Shown: positions 40,789 to 50,340 of the stretch, one piece after another
Position numbering within the stretch: the stretch's first letter is position 1
How the letters are laid out: the number at the start of each line of letters is the position of its first letter
Source: Rubrivivax sp. SCN 71-131
Lineage (GTDB): Bacteria; Pseudomonadota; Gammaproteobacteria; Burkholderiales; Burkholderiaceae_C
NCBI GenBank assembly: GCA_001724995.1
Contig: MEFD01000018.1
Span: 1-64,000, forward strand
Direction of reading: 5' to 3'
Length of the DNA: 64,000 nt
Program-made: the position numbers and the translations under genes
The notes under the pieces: generated by a model
Databases searched by the model: none
Told to the model about the DNA's origin: nothing
What the model saw: the letters and a program-made list of their open reading frames with translations, nothing else

Positions 40789-41961
40789 TCAGCGCTCCTT
40801 GATGCGCACGCGGCGGTTGTAGAAGTTCATGAAGAGCGAGGTCAGCAGCGACAGCGTGAGGTAGCAGGCCATCATCACCGCGATGCACTCGAGCGCGCGC
40901 CCGGTCTGGTTGAGCGCGGTGGCGGCGATCGAGATCAGGTCCGGGTAGCCCACGGCCACCGCCAGCGAGGAGTTCTTGGTCAGGTTCAGGTACTGGCTGG
41001 TGAGCGGCGGGATGATGACGCGCAGCGCCTGAGGCAGCTGCACGAGGCGCAGCTCCTGCGTGCGCGACAGGCCCAGCGCCGCGCTCGCCTCGTGCTGCCC
41101 GTAGGGCACGGACTGGATGCCCGCACGCACGATCTCGGCGATGTAGGCCGCGGTGTAGATCACGAGGCCCAGCAGCACGGTCAGGTACTCGGGCGTCACC
41201 GCGCCGCCGTCGACGACGGTGATCGCCGTCTTCTCGGGCATGTCGAGTCCGCTGGGCATGCCGCCGGCGACCCAGCCGAGCAGCGCGGCGGCGACCAGCA
41301 GCGCGAGCCCCGGCATCAGCACCGGCAGGCGGCGCCCGGTGGCGTGAAAGCGCGCGCGCGCCGTGCGCGCCCAGGCCCAGACACCGAGGGCGCCCAGAAC
41401 GAGCCCCGCCAGCGTGCCCCAGTGCCCGGGCGCCCACAGCGGGACCGGGAACTGCAGGCCGTTCTTGCTCAGCCACAGGCCCGGCAGCGGGTGCAGCGCC
41501 GCGTCGACGGCAGGCAGCAGTTCAGTGAGGACGAAGTACCAGATGAAAAGCTGCAGCAGCAGCGGCACGTTGCGGAACAGCTCGACGAAGGCGCCGCAGA
41601 GGCCCTTCACGAGCACGTTGCGCGAGAGCCGCCCGATGCCCACCAGCGTGCCCAGCAGCGTGGCGCCGACGATGCCGACGATGGCCACGCGCAGCGTGTT
41701 CGAAAGCCCGACGGCGTAGGCCTTGGCGTAGCTCTCGGACGAGTCGAATGGCAGCAGCGTCTCGCCGATGGAGAAGCCCGCGGTTTCCAGGAAGAAGCCG
41801 AAGCCGCTCTGGATGCCGCGGCCGCGCATGTTCTGCAGCGTGTTGTGCAGCAGGTAGCCGACCGCGGCCGCCAGCAACAGCAGGGCCAGGACCTGGTAGA
41901 CCACGCCGCGAAACTCCTGGCTGCGCCAGGTGAGGCGGCGGATCCGGGGCGGCGGGCGCAT
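40789..41961 (-). CDS. aapQ: General L-amino-acid ABC transporter permease AapQ
   Basis: A permease of about 390 aa with first helix VLALLLLAAAVGYLLHNTL and NMRGRGIQSGFGFFLETAGFSI, then SNTLRVAIVGIVGATLLGTLVGIGRLS, FRNVPLLLQLFIWYF and the cytoplasmic EAA loop YGQHEASAALGLSRTQELRLVQLPQALRVI. ATG 41961 (MRPPPRI) was preferred to the TTG at 41979, which begins only 4 nt after the upstream stop. It pairs with AapM to form the heterodimeric channel. Confidence 0.92.
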   Translation of the reverse strand: MRPPPRIRRLTWRSQEFRGVVYQVLALLLLAAAVGYLLHNTLQNMRGRGIQSGFGFFLETAGFSIGETLLPFDSSESYAKAYAVGLSNTLRVAIVGIVGATLLGTLVGIGRLSRNVLVKGLCGAFVELFRNVPLLLQLFIWYFVLTELLPAVDAALHPLPGLWLSKNGLQFPVPLWAPGHWGTLAGLVLGALGVWAWARTARARFHATGRRLPVLMPGLALLVAAALLGWVAGGMPSGLDMPEKTAITVVDGGAVTPEYLTVLLGLVIYTAAYIAEIVRAGIQSVPYGQHEASAALGLSRTQELRLVQLPQALRVIIPPLTSQYLNLTKNSSLAVAVGYPDLISIAATALNQTGRALECIAVMMACYLTLSLLTSLFMNFYNRRVRIKER

Positions 41962-41983
41962 GGCCCCGTCGCGGCTCAAGGGG

Positions 41984-43018
41984 TCAGCGCACCGGCGGGG
42001 CGTACATGAAGCCGCCGTGGTTCCACAGGTTGTTGGCGCCGCGCGGCAGCTTCAGCGCGCTCTTGGGGCCGACGTTGCGCTCGAAGATCTCGCCGTAGTT
42101 GCCCACCGCCTTGATGGCGCGATAGGCCCAGTCCTTGTCCAGGCCGAGCAGCTTGCCGCTGTCCTCCGAAGTGCCCAGGATGCGCTGTACGACGGGATCC
42201 TTGCTCTCGGCCTTGAGCTTGTCGACGTTGGCCTGCGTGATGCCGTACTCCTCGGCCTCGATGAGCGCGAACACCACCCACTTGACGATGGCGAAGAACT
42301 CGTCGTCGCCGCGGCGCACCGAGGGGCCCAGCGGCTCCTTGCTGATCAGTTCGGGCAGGATCACGTGGTCGTCGGGATTGCCGGCTTCCTTGTTGCGGAC
42401 GCTGGCCAGCCCCGAGGCGTCGGTCGTGTAGGCCTGGCAGCGGCCGGCGAAGTAGGCCTTGTTCGTCGCCTCCTGCGAGTCGAAGACCACCGGCTTCAGG
42501 TTCAGGTTGTTGGCCTTGGAGTAGTCGGTGAGGTTCTTCTCCGTCGTGGTGCCGCTCTGCACGCAGACGGTGGCGCCCTTGAGCTGCTTGGCGCTTGCCA
42601 CGTTCAGCTTCCTTGGCACCATGAAGCCCTGGCCGTCGTAGTAGGTGACGGCGGCGAAGTGCAGGCCCAGCGACGCGTCGCGCGTGAGCGTCCACGTGGT
42701 GTTGCGCGACAGCACGTCGATCTCGCCGGACTGCAGCACGGCAAAGCGCTGCGAGGCGTTGAGCGGCACCCACTTGACCTTGCTCGCGTCGCCGACGACG
42801 GTGGCGGCGATGGCCTTGCAGACGTCGACGTCGAGTCCGGACCAGTTGCCCTGGCTGTCGGCGGAGGCAAAGCCCGGCAGGCTCGGATTGACGCCGCAGA
42901 TGAGCTGGTCGCGCTGCTTGATGGCGTCCAGCGCCTTGCCGGCGTGCGCCGGAACGGCGGTCATCGTCGCGGCGGCGACCAGCGTGGCCAGCGCCAGGCG
43001 GTTCAAGGTCTTGGTCAT
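41984..43018 (-). CDS. aapJ: General L-amino-acid ABC transporter binding protein AapJ
   Basis: A 344-aa periplasmic binding protein. Its signal peptide ends near AVPAHA (about residue 26) and the SBP_bac_3 fold follows: LICGVNPSLPGFASADSQGNWSGLDVDVCKAIA, LNASQRFAVLQSGEIDVLSRNTTWT, GTTTEKNLTDY and AGRCQAYTTDASGLAS. In characterised Aap systems it binds many L-amino acids. It is first in the operon and the 118 nt upstream contain the presumed promoter; no regulator site was recognised. Confidence 0.94.
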   Translation of the reverse strand: MTKTLNRLALATLVAAATMTAVPAHAGKALDAIKQRDQLICGVNPSLPGFASADSQGNWSGLDVDVCKAIAATVVGDASKVKWVPLNASQRFAVLQSGEIDVLSRNTTWTLTRDASLGLHFAAVTYYDGQGFMVPRKLNVASAKQLKGATVCVQSGTTTEKNLTDYSKANNLNLKPVVFDSQEATNKAYFAGRCQAYTTDASGLASVRNKEAGNPDDHVILPELISKEPLGPSVRRGDDEFFAIVKWVVFALIEAEEYGITQANVDKLKAESKDPVVQRILGTSEDSGKLLGLDKDWAYRAIKAVGNYGEIFERNVGPKSALKLPRGANNLWNHGGFMYAPPVR

Positions 43019-43136
43019 GGTCGGGTCTCCCGGGGTCTGGTTGCAGGACGGCGCCGCGGGGCGCCCTGGGCGCGGCACGGTAAAGACAATCGCGGTGCCG
43101 GGCAACTGTGCAAACCCGGGGTTGTGCTGCGTCGGC

Positions 43137-43649
43137 TCAGCGCTCCTGATCGGGCCGTGGCGGGCGCAGGCTTGCCGGCGTGACGACGGCCTGCAGCGGA
43201 TAGCGCACACCCGCGGCATGGTCTTCGATGCAGCGCAGGACGAGCGGGCTGCGGTGGCGCGATGCGCTCGCGCGCACCTCGGCCAGCGTCATCCACAGCG
43301 TGCGTTCGATGCCGGCATCCAGCGCGCGGCCGGCGATCGGCTCGTCCGCCATCCCGGCGTAGGCCAGGCGCAGGTAAGTCACGTCGGGCGTCGCCCCGTC
43401 GCCGCCCTCCGGGCCCTGCAGGCGCGCCAGATACACGCCCACCAGCGCCTGCGGCACGAAGACGCGGGCGCTCTCCTCGAGCGCCTCGCGCACCACGGCT
43501 TCCTCGGGCGTCTCGCCTCGTTCGAGGTGGCCGGCCGGATTGTTCAGGCGCAGACCTTCTGGCGTTTGTTCTTCGACAAGGAGATAGCGCCCCTGCGACT
43601 CGATGATCGCGGCGACGGTGACGCGGGGGGTCCAGCGCTCGGTGCTCAT
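43137..43649 (-). CDS. Nudix hydrolase (NudJ-like)
   Basis: A 170-aa Nudix protein. The Nudix box is GHLERGETPEEAVVREALEE, followed by SARVF, the variant of the G-x5-E-x7-REUxEE pattern seen in NudJ/thiamine-pyrophosphate phosphatases, where the late Gly is replaced. The N-terminus TPRVTVAAIIESQGRYLLVEEQT is typical of the same group. It probably removes phosphate from (d)NTPs or thiamine pyrophosphates. It stands alone between aapJ and pntA. Confidence 0.88.
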   Translation of the reverse strand: MSTERWTPRVTVAAIIESQGRYLLVEEQTPEGLRLNNPAGHLERGETPEEAVVREALEESARVFVPQALVGVYLARLQGPEGGDGATPDVTYLRLAYAGMADEPIAGRALDAGIERTLWMTLAEVRASASRHRSPLVLRCIEDHAAGVRYPLQAVVTPASLRPPRPDQER

Positions 43650-43824
43650 GGGGCACCATTGTGGCCCTGGGCGCGCGGCGCCGGCGGGACCCACGGTGGT
43701 GGCACCCGGGACGCGTGCGCTTGTGTTGTGTGTAAGCTTGCGCGGCTGAGGGGAATGGGCGCCCGGCAACGCCGGCGGGCCGGCCGCATCACGACGAATC
43801 GACAACGAAACCGAGGAGAAGCGA

Positions 43825-45408
43825 GTGCGCATTGGAGTGCCAAGAGAAACGCTGGCCGGCGAGAAGCGCGTCGCGACCGTGCCGGAAGTGGTGGCCAAGC
43901 TCGTGAAGCTGGGCTTCACGGTGGCGGTGCAGGGTGGGGCGGGCGAGGCCGCCAATTTCAGCGACGAAAGCTATCGCGAGGCCGGGGCCGAGGTGCTGGG
44001 CAGTGCCGAGGATCTCTGGTCGACGTCGGACATCGTCTTCAAGGTGCGCCCGCCGACCCCCGAAGAGGTCGCACTGCTGCGCACCGGGGGCATGCTCATC
44101 GGCTTCGTCTGGCCGGCGCAGAACCCCGAGCTGATGCAGCAGCTCGCCGCCAAGGGCGCGACCGTGCTGGCCATCGACAGCCTGCCGCGCCAGCTCTCGC
44201 GCGCACAGAAGATGGACGCGCTGACCTCGATGGCCGGGGTGAGCGGCTACCGCGCGGTGATCGAGGCGGCCAACGCCTTCGGCCGCCTCTTCAACGGCCA
44301 GGTCACGGCCGCAGGCAAGATCCCGCCGGCCAAGGTCTTCATCGCCGGGGCAGGGGTGGCGGGTCTCGCGGCCATCGGCACCGCAGCCAACATGGGCGCC
44401 ATCGTGCGCGCCAACGACACGCGCGCGGAGGTCGCCGACCAGGTGGTTTCGCTCGGCGGCGAGTTCGTCAAGGTCGACTACGAGGAAGAGGGCGCGGGCG
44501 GCGGTGGCTACGCCAAGGTCATGAGCGCGGGCTTCCAGGCGGCGCAGCGCGAGATGTACGCGCAGCAGGCCAAGGAAGCCGACATCATCATCACGACCGC
44601 GCTCATCCCCGGCAAGCCCGCGCCCAGGCTCATCACCGCCGAGATGGTGCGGAGCATGAAGCCCGGCAGCGTGATCGTCGACATGGCCGCCGAGCAGGGC
44701 GGCAACTGCGAACTCACGGTGCCCGGCGAGGTTGCCGTGCGTCACGGCGTGACGATCGTCGGCTACACCGACCTCGTCAGCCGCATGGCGCGCCAGAGCT
44801 CGACGCTCTACTCCAACAACCTGCTGCGCCTGGCCGAGGAGCTGTGCAAGGCCAAGGACGGCGTGGCGCTCGTCAACATGGAGGACGACGCCATCCGCGG
44901 CCTCACGGTGATCAAGGAGGGCACGGTCACCTGGCCGCCGCCGCCGCTGCAGATGGCCGCGCCGCCGCCGAAGCCGAAGGCGGCCGTGCCGGCACCCGCG
45001 GCCAAGGGTCACGGGCACGGCGCCGGTGCGCCCATGCCGGCCGGCACGCTGGCGATCGTCTTCGGCGTGGGGGCGCTGCTCTTCCTCTTCGTCGGGCTGT
45101 ACGCGCCCGCGGCCTTCCTCGCGCACTTCACGGTCTTCGTGCTCGCCTGCTTCATCGGCTACATGGTGGTGTGGAACGTCATGCCTTCGCTGCACACGCC
45201 GCTGATGAGCGTGACCAACGCGATCTCCTCGATCATCGCCATCGGCGCGCTGATCCAGATCGCGCCGCCGCTGGACGCGGCCGGTGCCGCCGACCGCTCG
45301 AACACGCTCATCCTGGCGCTGGCCGTGTTCGCGCTCGCGCTCACCGCCATCAACATGATCGGCGGCTTCGCGGTCACCCAGCGCATGCTGGCGATGTTCC
45401 GCAAGTGA
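43825..45408 (+). CDS. pntA: NAD(P) transhydrogenase subunit alpha
   Basis: A 527-aa subunit of the proton-translocating transhydrogenase, which reduces NADP+ with NADH using the proton gradient. The start is GTG ([20 protein letters not shown]) with GAGGAG upstream. The NAD-binding domain I has [22 protein letters not shown] and the catalytic GYTDLVSRM region. A Pro/Ala/Lys linker (about 375-405) leads to four C-terminal membrane helices, so the alpha1 and alpha2 parts found separately in some bacteria are fused here. pntB follows after 13 nt. Confidence 0.96.
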   Translation: MRIGVPRETLAGEKRVATVPEVVAKLVKLGFTVAVQGGAGEAANFSDESYREAGAEVLGSAEDLWSTSDIVFKVRPPTPEEVALLRTGGMLIGFVWPAQNPELMQQLAAKGATVLAIDSLPRQLSRAQKMDALTSMAGVSGYRAVIEAANAFGRLFNGQVTAAGKIPPAKVFIAGAGVAGLAAIGTAANMGAIVRANDTRAEVADQVVSLGGEFVKVDYEEEGAGGGGYAKVMSAGFQAAQREMYAQQAKEADIIITTALIPGKPAPRLITAEMVRSMKPGSVIVDMAAEQGGNCELTVPGEVAVRHGVTIVGYTDLVSRMARQSSTLYSNNLLRLAEELCKAKDGVALVNMEDDAIRGLTVIKEGTVTWPPPPLQMAAPPPKPKAAVPAPAAKGHGHGAGAPMPAGTLAIVFGVGALLFLFVGLYAPAAFLAHFTVFVLACFIGYMVVWNVMPSLHTPLMSVTNAISSIIAIGALIQIAPPLDAAGAADRSNTLILALAVFALALTAINMIGGFAVTQRMLAMFRK

Positions 45409-45421
45409 CGGGGAGACGGAC

Positions 45422-46840
45422 ATGACCGAAAGCCTCGTCACCGTCGCCTACATCGGCGCCACCATCCTCTTCATCCTCAGCCTGGGCGGGCTCTCGCACC
45501 CCGAGAGCGCGCGCCGCGGCAACCTCTTCGGCATCATCGGCATGACGATCGCGGTGCTGGCCACCGTGTTCGGGCCGCGCGTCACGCCTGCGGGCTGGAG
45601 CTGGATCGTCGGCGCGCTCGTCGTCGGCGGCGCCATCGGCCTCTACGCTGCGCGCACGGTGAAGATGACGCAGATGCCCGAGCTGGTCGCGCTGATGCAC
45701 AGCCTGGTGGGTCTGGCCGCCTGCCTGGTCGGTTTCGCCAGCTACGTCGACACCTCGACGGTGTTCCCGACCGCGGCCGAGAAGGCCATCCACGAAGTCG
45801 AGATCTACGTCGGCATCCTCATCGGCGCGATCACCTTCTCGGGCTCGCTGATCGCCTTCGGCAAGCTCTCGGGCAAGATCGGCGGCAAGCCGCTGCTGCT
45901 GCCGGCGCGCCACTGGATCAACCTGCTGGGCCTGCTCGTCGTCATCTGGTTCGGGCGCGAGTTCCTGCGCGCCGAGGGCATTGCCGCGGGCATGACGCCG
46001 CTCATCGTGATGACGGTGGTCGCGCTGCTCTTTGGCATCCACATGGTGATGGCCATCGGCGGCGCCGACATGCCGGTGGTGGTGTCGATGCTCAACAGCT
46101 ACTCCGGCTGGGCCGCCGCGGCCACCGGCTTCATGCTCAGCAACGACCTGCTCATCGTCACCGGGGCGCTGGTGGGCTCGTCGGGCGCGATCCTCTCCTA
46201 CATCATGTGCCGCGCGATGAACCGCAACTTCATCAGCGTCATCGCCGGGGGCTTCGGCTCCGGCGGCGGCGCGCCCGCGGCCTCCTCGGGCGCTGCGGCG
46301 CAGCCGGCCGGCGAGGTGGTGGCGGTCAGCGCCGCCGACACCGCCGAACAGCTGCGCGAGGCCAAGAACGTCATCATCGTGCCGGGCTACGGCATGGCGG
46401 TGGCGCAGGCGCAGCACACGGTGTTCGAGATCACCAAGCTGCTGCGCGAGAAGGGCGTCAACGTGCGCTTCGGCATCCACCCGGTGGCCGGGCGCATGCC
46501 CGGGCACATGAACGTGCTGCTGGCCGAGGCCAAGGTGCCCTACGACGTCGTGCTCGAGATGGACGAGATCAACGGGGACTTCCCGGACACCGACGTGGCG
46601 ATGGTCATCGGCGCCAACGACATCGTGAACCCGGCGGCACAGGACGACCCGACGAGTCCGATCGCCGGCATGCCGGTGCTGGAGGTCTGGAAGGCGCGCA
46701 CCTCGATCGTCATGAAGCGCTCGATGGCCTCGGGCTACGCGGGCGTGGACAACCCGCTCTTCTACAAGGACAACAACCGCATGCTCTTCGGCGACGCGAA
46801 GAAGATGCTGGACGAGGTGCTGGCGGCGCTGCGGGCCTGA
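45422..46840 (+). CDS. pntB: NAD(P) transhydrogenase subunit beta
   Basis: A 472-aa protein with eight or nine N-terminal membrane helices (domain II) and the soluble NADP(H)-binding domain III (from about 305). The soluble domain shows [56 protein letters not shown] and [17 protein letters not shown], all classic PntB sequences. It partners with PntA, supplies NADPH (for example for biosynthesis), and is followed by a strong hairpin at 46861-46885. Confidence 0.97.
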   Translation: MTESLVTVAYIGATILFILSLGGLSHPESARRGNLFGIIGMTIAVLATVFGPRVTPAGWSWIVGALVVGGAIGLYAARTVKMTQMPELVALMHSLVGLAACLVGFASYVDTSTVFPTAAEKAIHEVEIYVGILIGAITFSGSLIAFGKLSGKIGGKPLLLPARHWINLLGLLVVIWFGREFLRAEGIAAGMTPLIVMTVVALLFGIHMVMAIGGADMPVVVSMLNSYSGWAAAATGFMLSNDLLIVTGALVGSSGAILSYIMCRAMNRNFISVIAGGFGSGGGAPAASSGAAAQPAGEVVAVSAADTAEQLREAKNVIIVPGYGMAVAQAQHTVFEITKLLREKGVNVRFGIHPVAGRMPGHMNVLLAEAKVPYDVVLEMDEINGDFPDTDVAMVIGANDIVNPAAQDDPTSPIAGMPVLEVWKARTSIVMKRSMASGYAGVDNPLFYKDNNRMLFGDAKKMLDEVLAALRA

Positions 46841-46860
46841 AAGCCTTCGCGCTGTCGCAA

Positions 46861-46885
46861 GAAGGGCCGGCTCCGCCGGCCCTTC
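46861..46885 (+). terminator. Hairpin terminator after pntB
   Basis: A perfect 11-bp inverted repeat, gaagggccggc / gccggcccttc, with a 3-nt loop lies 20 nt after the pntB stop. The following gtcattctcc is only modestly T-rich, as is common in GC-rich genomes. It probably ends the pntAB transcript. Confidence 0.7.
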
Positions 46886-47081
46886 GTCATTCTCCGAGCC
46901 CGGCAACGCCGACCTCGTCTCGCACCGATTCGATGGCCCGGGCGTGACTTGCGCCACGCCCGGGCGGCGCCAACGGCGCGCTTGCCCGCCGGATTGACGA
47001 TGCGCCGCGGCCGGGGTCGGGCCCAGCATGCGCTGCAGGTCGGTGCCCGTCTACGCGGCGCCGGCGAACGCAGGAGGCAAC

Positions 47082-47627
47082 GTGCCGGCTCTCAATCCCC
47101 TGACTCACTGGAGACGGTCGCGCGGCGACGGTCGTTCCCCGCGCTGGGCCTTCGGCGCGATGGCGCAGTCCGCGGCCGCCGACCTGGCGGCCATCGGCGC
47201 GCAGGAGGCCTGCTGGCTGCAGCGCGTGCTGCTGTCCTGCTTCGGCCTGACGGTCTGCGCGCGCGAGCGGCTGCCCGCGGTCTGCGGACTTGCCGACCTG
47301 GCCGCCGAGCTGGCGTCGCGGGATCTCACGCTGCACGCCTGCCGCCTGCGCGACGTGTGCGAACTGCGCCGGGGGGACGTGATCCGGCTCGACGCGGTGC
47401 GCGCGGCACGCCTGTGCGCGGCATTGGAGGGCGAGGGCCTGGCGGTGGTCGTCGATGACGGGGCGCAGTGGCTGCGCCTGCGTGCGGCCAGCAGTGACCA
47501 GCTTCTCACCTGCGCGCGCTCGACCCTGCGCGGCCTGCGGGATTCGCCGATGCTGCGCGTCGTGCCGGTCGCGTGCAGGGGCGACGAGGATTCGAGCTGG
47601 GACGCTGCCTGGAGCGACCTGCGCTGA
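47082..47627 (+). CDS. Hypothetical protein
   Basis: A 181-aa soluble protein from GTG 47082, chosen because AGGAGG sits only 4 nt before it; the in-frame ATGs at 47028 and 47160 lack such a site. Its composition is coding-like. A Cys-rich central part reads ACWLQRVLLSCFGLTVCARERL, then HACRLRDVCELRRGDVIRLDA, and the end is acidic (DEDSSWDAAWSDLR). No family is recognised with confidence. It lies alone between the pnt terminator and fadD. Confidence 0.55.
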   Translation: MPALNPLTHWRRSRGDGRSPRWAFGAMAQSAAADLAAIGAQEACWLQRVLLSCFGLTVCARERLPAVCGLADLAAELASRDLTLHACRLRDVCELRRGDVIRLDAVRAARLCAALEGEGLAVVVDDGAQWLRLRAASSDQLLTCARSTLRGLRDSPMLRVVPVACRGDEDSSWDAAWSDLR

Positions 47628-47707
47628 ACGCCCGCGGTCCTTGCTTCCCCTGATATCGGGCCCCTGGGGTCCGGTCCAGAATGAGCGCAGGGGTGGACGG
47701 AGCGTTC

Positions 47708-49375
47708 ATGAAGAAGATCTGGCTCGAGCATTACCCGGCCGGGGTGCCGGCCGAGATCGATGCCGATCACTATCCGTCGCTCAGCGCCATGCTCGAGGAG
47801 AGCTTTCGCACCTACCGCGACCGCAGCGCCTACCTCTTTATGGGGCGCGCATTCAGTTTCGGCCAGGTCGACGAGCTCTCGCGCGCGTTTGCCGCCTACC
47901 TGCAGGCCAGCGGGCTGCAGGCCGGCGACCGCGTCGCGGTGATGATGCCCAACGTGCCGCAGTATCCGGTGGCGGTGGCGGGCATCCTGCGCGCGGGCAT
48001 GGTCGTCGTCAACGTCAACCCGCTCTACACGCCGCGCGAGCTCGAGCACCAGCTCAAGGACTCGGGCGCCAAGGCGATCGTCATCCTCGAGAACTTCGCG
48101 GCGACGCTGCAGCAGGTGGCGCACAGCGTGCCGGCGAAGACGGTCATCGTCGCGGCGATGGGCGACCTGCTCGGCACGGTGAAGGGCGCGATCGTCAACC
48201 ACGTCGTGCGCCGCGTGCGCAAGCTGGTGCCGCCCTGGAAGCTGCCCGGCGCGCTGCGCTTCAACGCCGCGCTGGCCAAGGGGCGGGGCAAGGCACACAA
48301 GCCGGTGGCCGTGAGTGCGCGGGACATCGCGGTGCTGCAGTACACCGGCGGCACGACCGGCGTCAGCAAGGGCGCGGTGCTGCTGCACCGCAACCTCATG
48401 GCCAACGTGCTGCAGTCGGAAGCCTGGTACCAGCCGGCACTCGGCAAGGTCCCGGCGGGCGAGCCGATCGTCACCGTCTGCGCCTTGCCGCTCTATCACA
48501 TCTTCGGCTTCACGGCCTGCATGCTGCTGGGCCTGCGCATGGGCGGCTGCAACATCCTGCTGCCCAACGCGCGCGACTTTGCCGCGGTGCTGCAGGAACT
48601 CGCCCGGCAGCGCTTTCACAGCTTCCCGGCGGTGAACACGCTCTTCAACGCACTGGCGCACCACCCGGACTTCGACAAGGTCGACTGGTCGCACCTGAAG
48701 ATCAGCGTGGGCGGCGGCATGGCGGTGCAGCAGGCCACGGCGCGGCTGTGGCTCGAGAAGACCGGCTGTCCGATCTGCGAGGGCTACGGCCTGTCGGAGA
48801 CCAGCCCCTCGGTCACCTGCAACCGCGTCGACAGCACCGCCTACAGCGGCAACATCGGCATGCCGCTGCCGAGCACCGAGATCGCCGTGCTCGATGACGA
48901 CGGCGTGGAGCTGCCGCTGGGCGAGGCCGGCGAGCTCGCCGTGCGCGGCCCGCAGGTGATGGCCGGCTACTGGCAGCGCCCCGACGAGACGGCCAAGGTG
49001 ATGACGGCCGAGGGCTTCTTTCGCACCGGCGACATCGGTGTGGCCGACGAGCAGGGCAGTTTCCGCATCGTCGACCGCAAGAAGGACATGATCCTCGTGA
49101 GCGGCTTCAACGTCTACCCCAACGAGGTCGAGGACGTGCTGACGCAGATGCCCGGCGTGCTCGAGTGCGCGGCCATCGGCGTGCCCGACGAGCGCGCCGG
49201 CGAGCTGGTGAAGGTCGTCGTCGTGCGCAAGGACGCCTCGATCACCGAGGCCGACATCCGCGCCTACTGCGAGGCCAACCTCACCGGCTACAAGCGGCCC
49301 AAGGTGATCGAGTTCCGCGACGAGCTGCCCAAGACGCCGGTCGGCAAGGTGCTGCGGCGCGCGCTGCGCGGCTGA
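47708..49375 (+). CDS. fadD: Long-chain fatty-acid-CoA ligase
   Basis: A 555-aa AMP-forming ligase close in length to E. coli FadD (561). It has the AMP-binding P-loop YTGGTTGVSKGAVLLHRN, the GYGLSETSP motif, the hinge DRKKDMILVSGFNVYPNEVE and the catalytic Lys in LPKTPVGKVLRRALRG. It activates fatty acids to acyl-CoA for beta-oxidation or lipid synthesis. GGAG precedes ATG 47708. It is followed 4 nt later by a MaoC-like hydratase gene, suggesting a two-gene operon for acyl-CoA metabolism. Confidence 0.95.
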   Translation: MKKIWLEHYPAGVPAEIDADHYPSLSAMLEESFRTYRDRSAYLFMGRAFSFGQVDELSRAFAAYLQASGLQAGDRVAVMMPNVPQYPVAVAGILRAGMVVVNVNPLYTPRELEHQLKDSGAKAIVILENFAATLQQVAHSVPAKTVIVAAMGDLLGTVKGAIVNHVVRRVRKLVPPWKLPGALRFNAALAKGRGKAHKPVAVSARDIAVLQYTGGTTGVSKGAVLLHRNLMANVLQSEAWYQPALGKVPAGEPIVTVCALPLYHIFGFTACMLLGLRMGGCNILLPNARDFAAVLQELARQRFHSFPAVNTLFNALAHHPDFDKVDWSHLKISVGGGMAVQQATARLWLEKTGCPICEGYGLSETSPSVTCNRVDSTAYSGNIGMPLPSTEIAVLDDDGVELPLGEAGELAVRGPQVMAGYWQRPDETAKVMTAEGFFRTGDIGVADEQGSFRIVDRKKDMILVSGFNVYPNEVEDVLTQMPGVLECAAIGVPDERAGELVKVVVVRKDASITEADIRAYCEANLTGYKRPKVIEFRDELPKTPVGKVLRRALRG

Positions 49376-49379
49376 GCGG

Positions 49380-50222
49380 ATGAGCGGCATCCAGCTCGAA
49401 TTCCTGCGCACATGGATCGGGAAGGAGACGATCAGCGAGGACGTGCTGTCGTCGCGCCACGCGCGCCTGATGGGGGCCACCTTGGGGCTGCCGCAGGATG
49501 CCCTCGTCGATGGTGCCGAACTGCCCCCGTTGTGGCACTGGCTGTATTTTCTGGAGGGCTTGCCTGCGGGTGAACTGGGCCCTGACGGGCATCCCGCTCG
49601 CGGCGGCTTCCTGCCGCCCGTGCCGCTTCCCAACCGCATGTGGGCCGGAGGCCGTCTGGAGTTTCATGCGCCGCTGGCCCTGGGCCGCAGCGTGCGCAAG
49701 CGCTCCGCAGTCCGTTCGATCGGGCACAAGCGCGGACGCAGCGGCGATCTGGTGTTCGTCACGGTGCGGCACGAGATCCTCGATGGCGACCGGATCGCGA
49801 TCACCGAAGACCACGACATCGTCTACAAGGAGACCACCCCGCCGCATGCAGCGTCCGAGGCCCCCGTGGCCGGACCGCAAGCCAGCCACAGCGAGCGGTT
49901 CGAGGCCACGTCGACGATGCTGTTCCGGTACTCGGCACTGACCTTCAATGGCCACCGCATCCACTACGACCAGGACTACTGCCGCCATGTGGAAGGCTAC
50001 GCGAACCTGGTCATCCATGGCCCGCTGCAAGCCACGCTGCTGGCGAATATGGCCGCCCGTCTGGGCCAGAAGCCGCTGCGCCATTTCCACTACCGCGGGT
50101 TGCGACCCAGCGTGCTGGGCACGTCGCTCACGGTCAACGCAGCCCCAACGGTCGACGGGCTGTCCCTGTGGACCGCGCAGCCGGACGGCAGCGTGTCCAT
50201 GCAGGCCGAGGCGACGTTCTAG
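49380..50222 (+). CDS. MaoC-like acyl-CoA hydratase (HTD2 / mesaconyl-C4-CoA hydratase type)
   Basis: A 280-aa double-hotdog protein. The N-terminal FAS1-like hotdog contains LPPLWHWLYFLEGLP, GGFLPPVPLPNRMWAGGRLEFH and ITEDHDIVYKE. The C-terminal catalytic hotdog contains FRYSALTFNGHRIHYDQDYCRHVEGYANLVIHGPLQATLL, with the hydratase Asp/His pair region (HYDQDY, IHGPLQ). Related enzymes hydrate mesaconyl-C4-CoA or itaconyl-CoA, or act as 3-hydroxyacyl dehydratases. It follows fadD by 4 nt, so it probably acts on a CoA thioester made by that ligase. The precise substrate is uncertain. Confidence 0.85.
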   Translation: MSGIQLEFLRTWIGKETISEDVLSSRHARLMGATLGLPQDALVDGAELPPLWHWLYFLEGLPAGELGPDGHPARGGFLPPVPLPNRMWAGGRLEFHAPLALGRSVRKRSAVRSIGHKRGRSGDLVFVTVRHEILDGDRIAITEDHDIVYKETTPPHAASEAPVAGPQASHSERFEATSTMLFRYSALTFNGHRIHYDQDYCRHVEGYANLVIHGPLQATLLANMAARLGQKPLRHFHYRGLRPSVLGTSLTVNAAPTVDGLSLWTAQPDGSVSMQAEATF

Positions 50223-50340
50223 CCGACGATCGGTTGTCAGGCCTTGCGGGGCGTCCTCCAGGACGCGGCCTGCGCCACGCAGTCTCCCGTAGCGGGGCTG
50301 CAGCAGCCGCGGTTCGCGGTCCTGCCTGGGGCGACGCCGC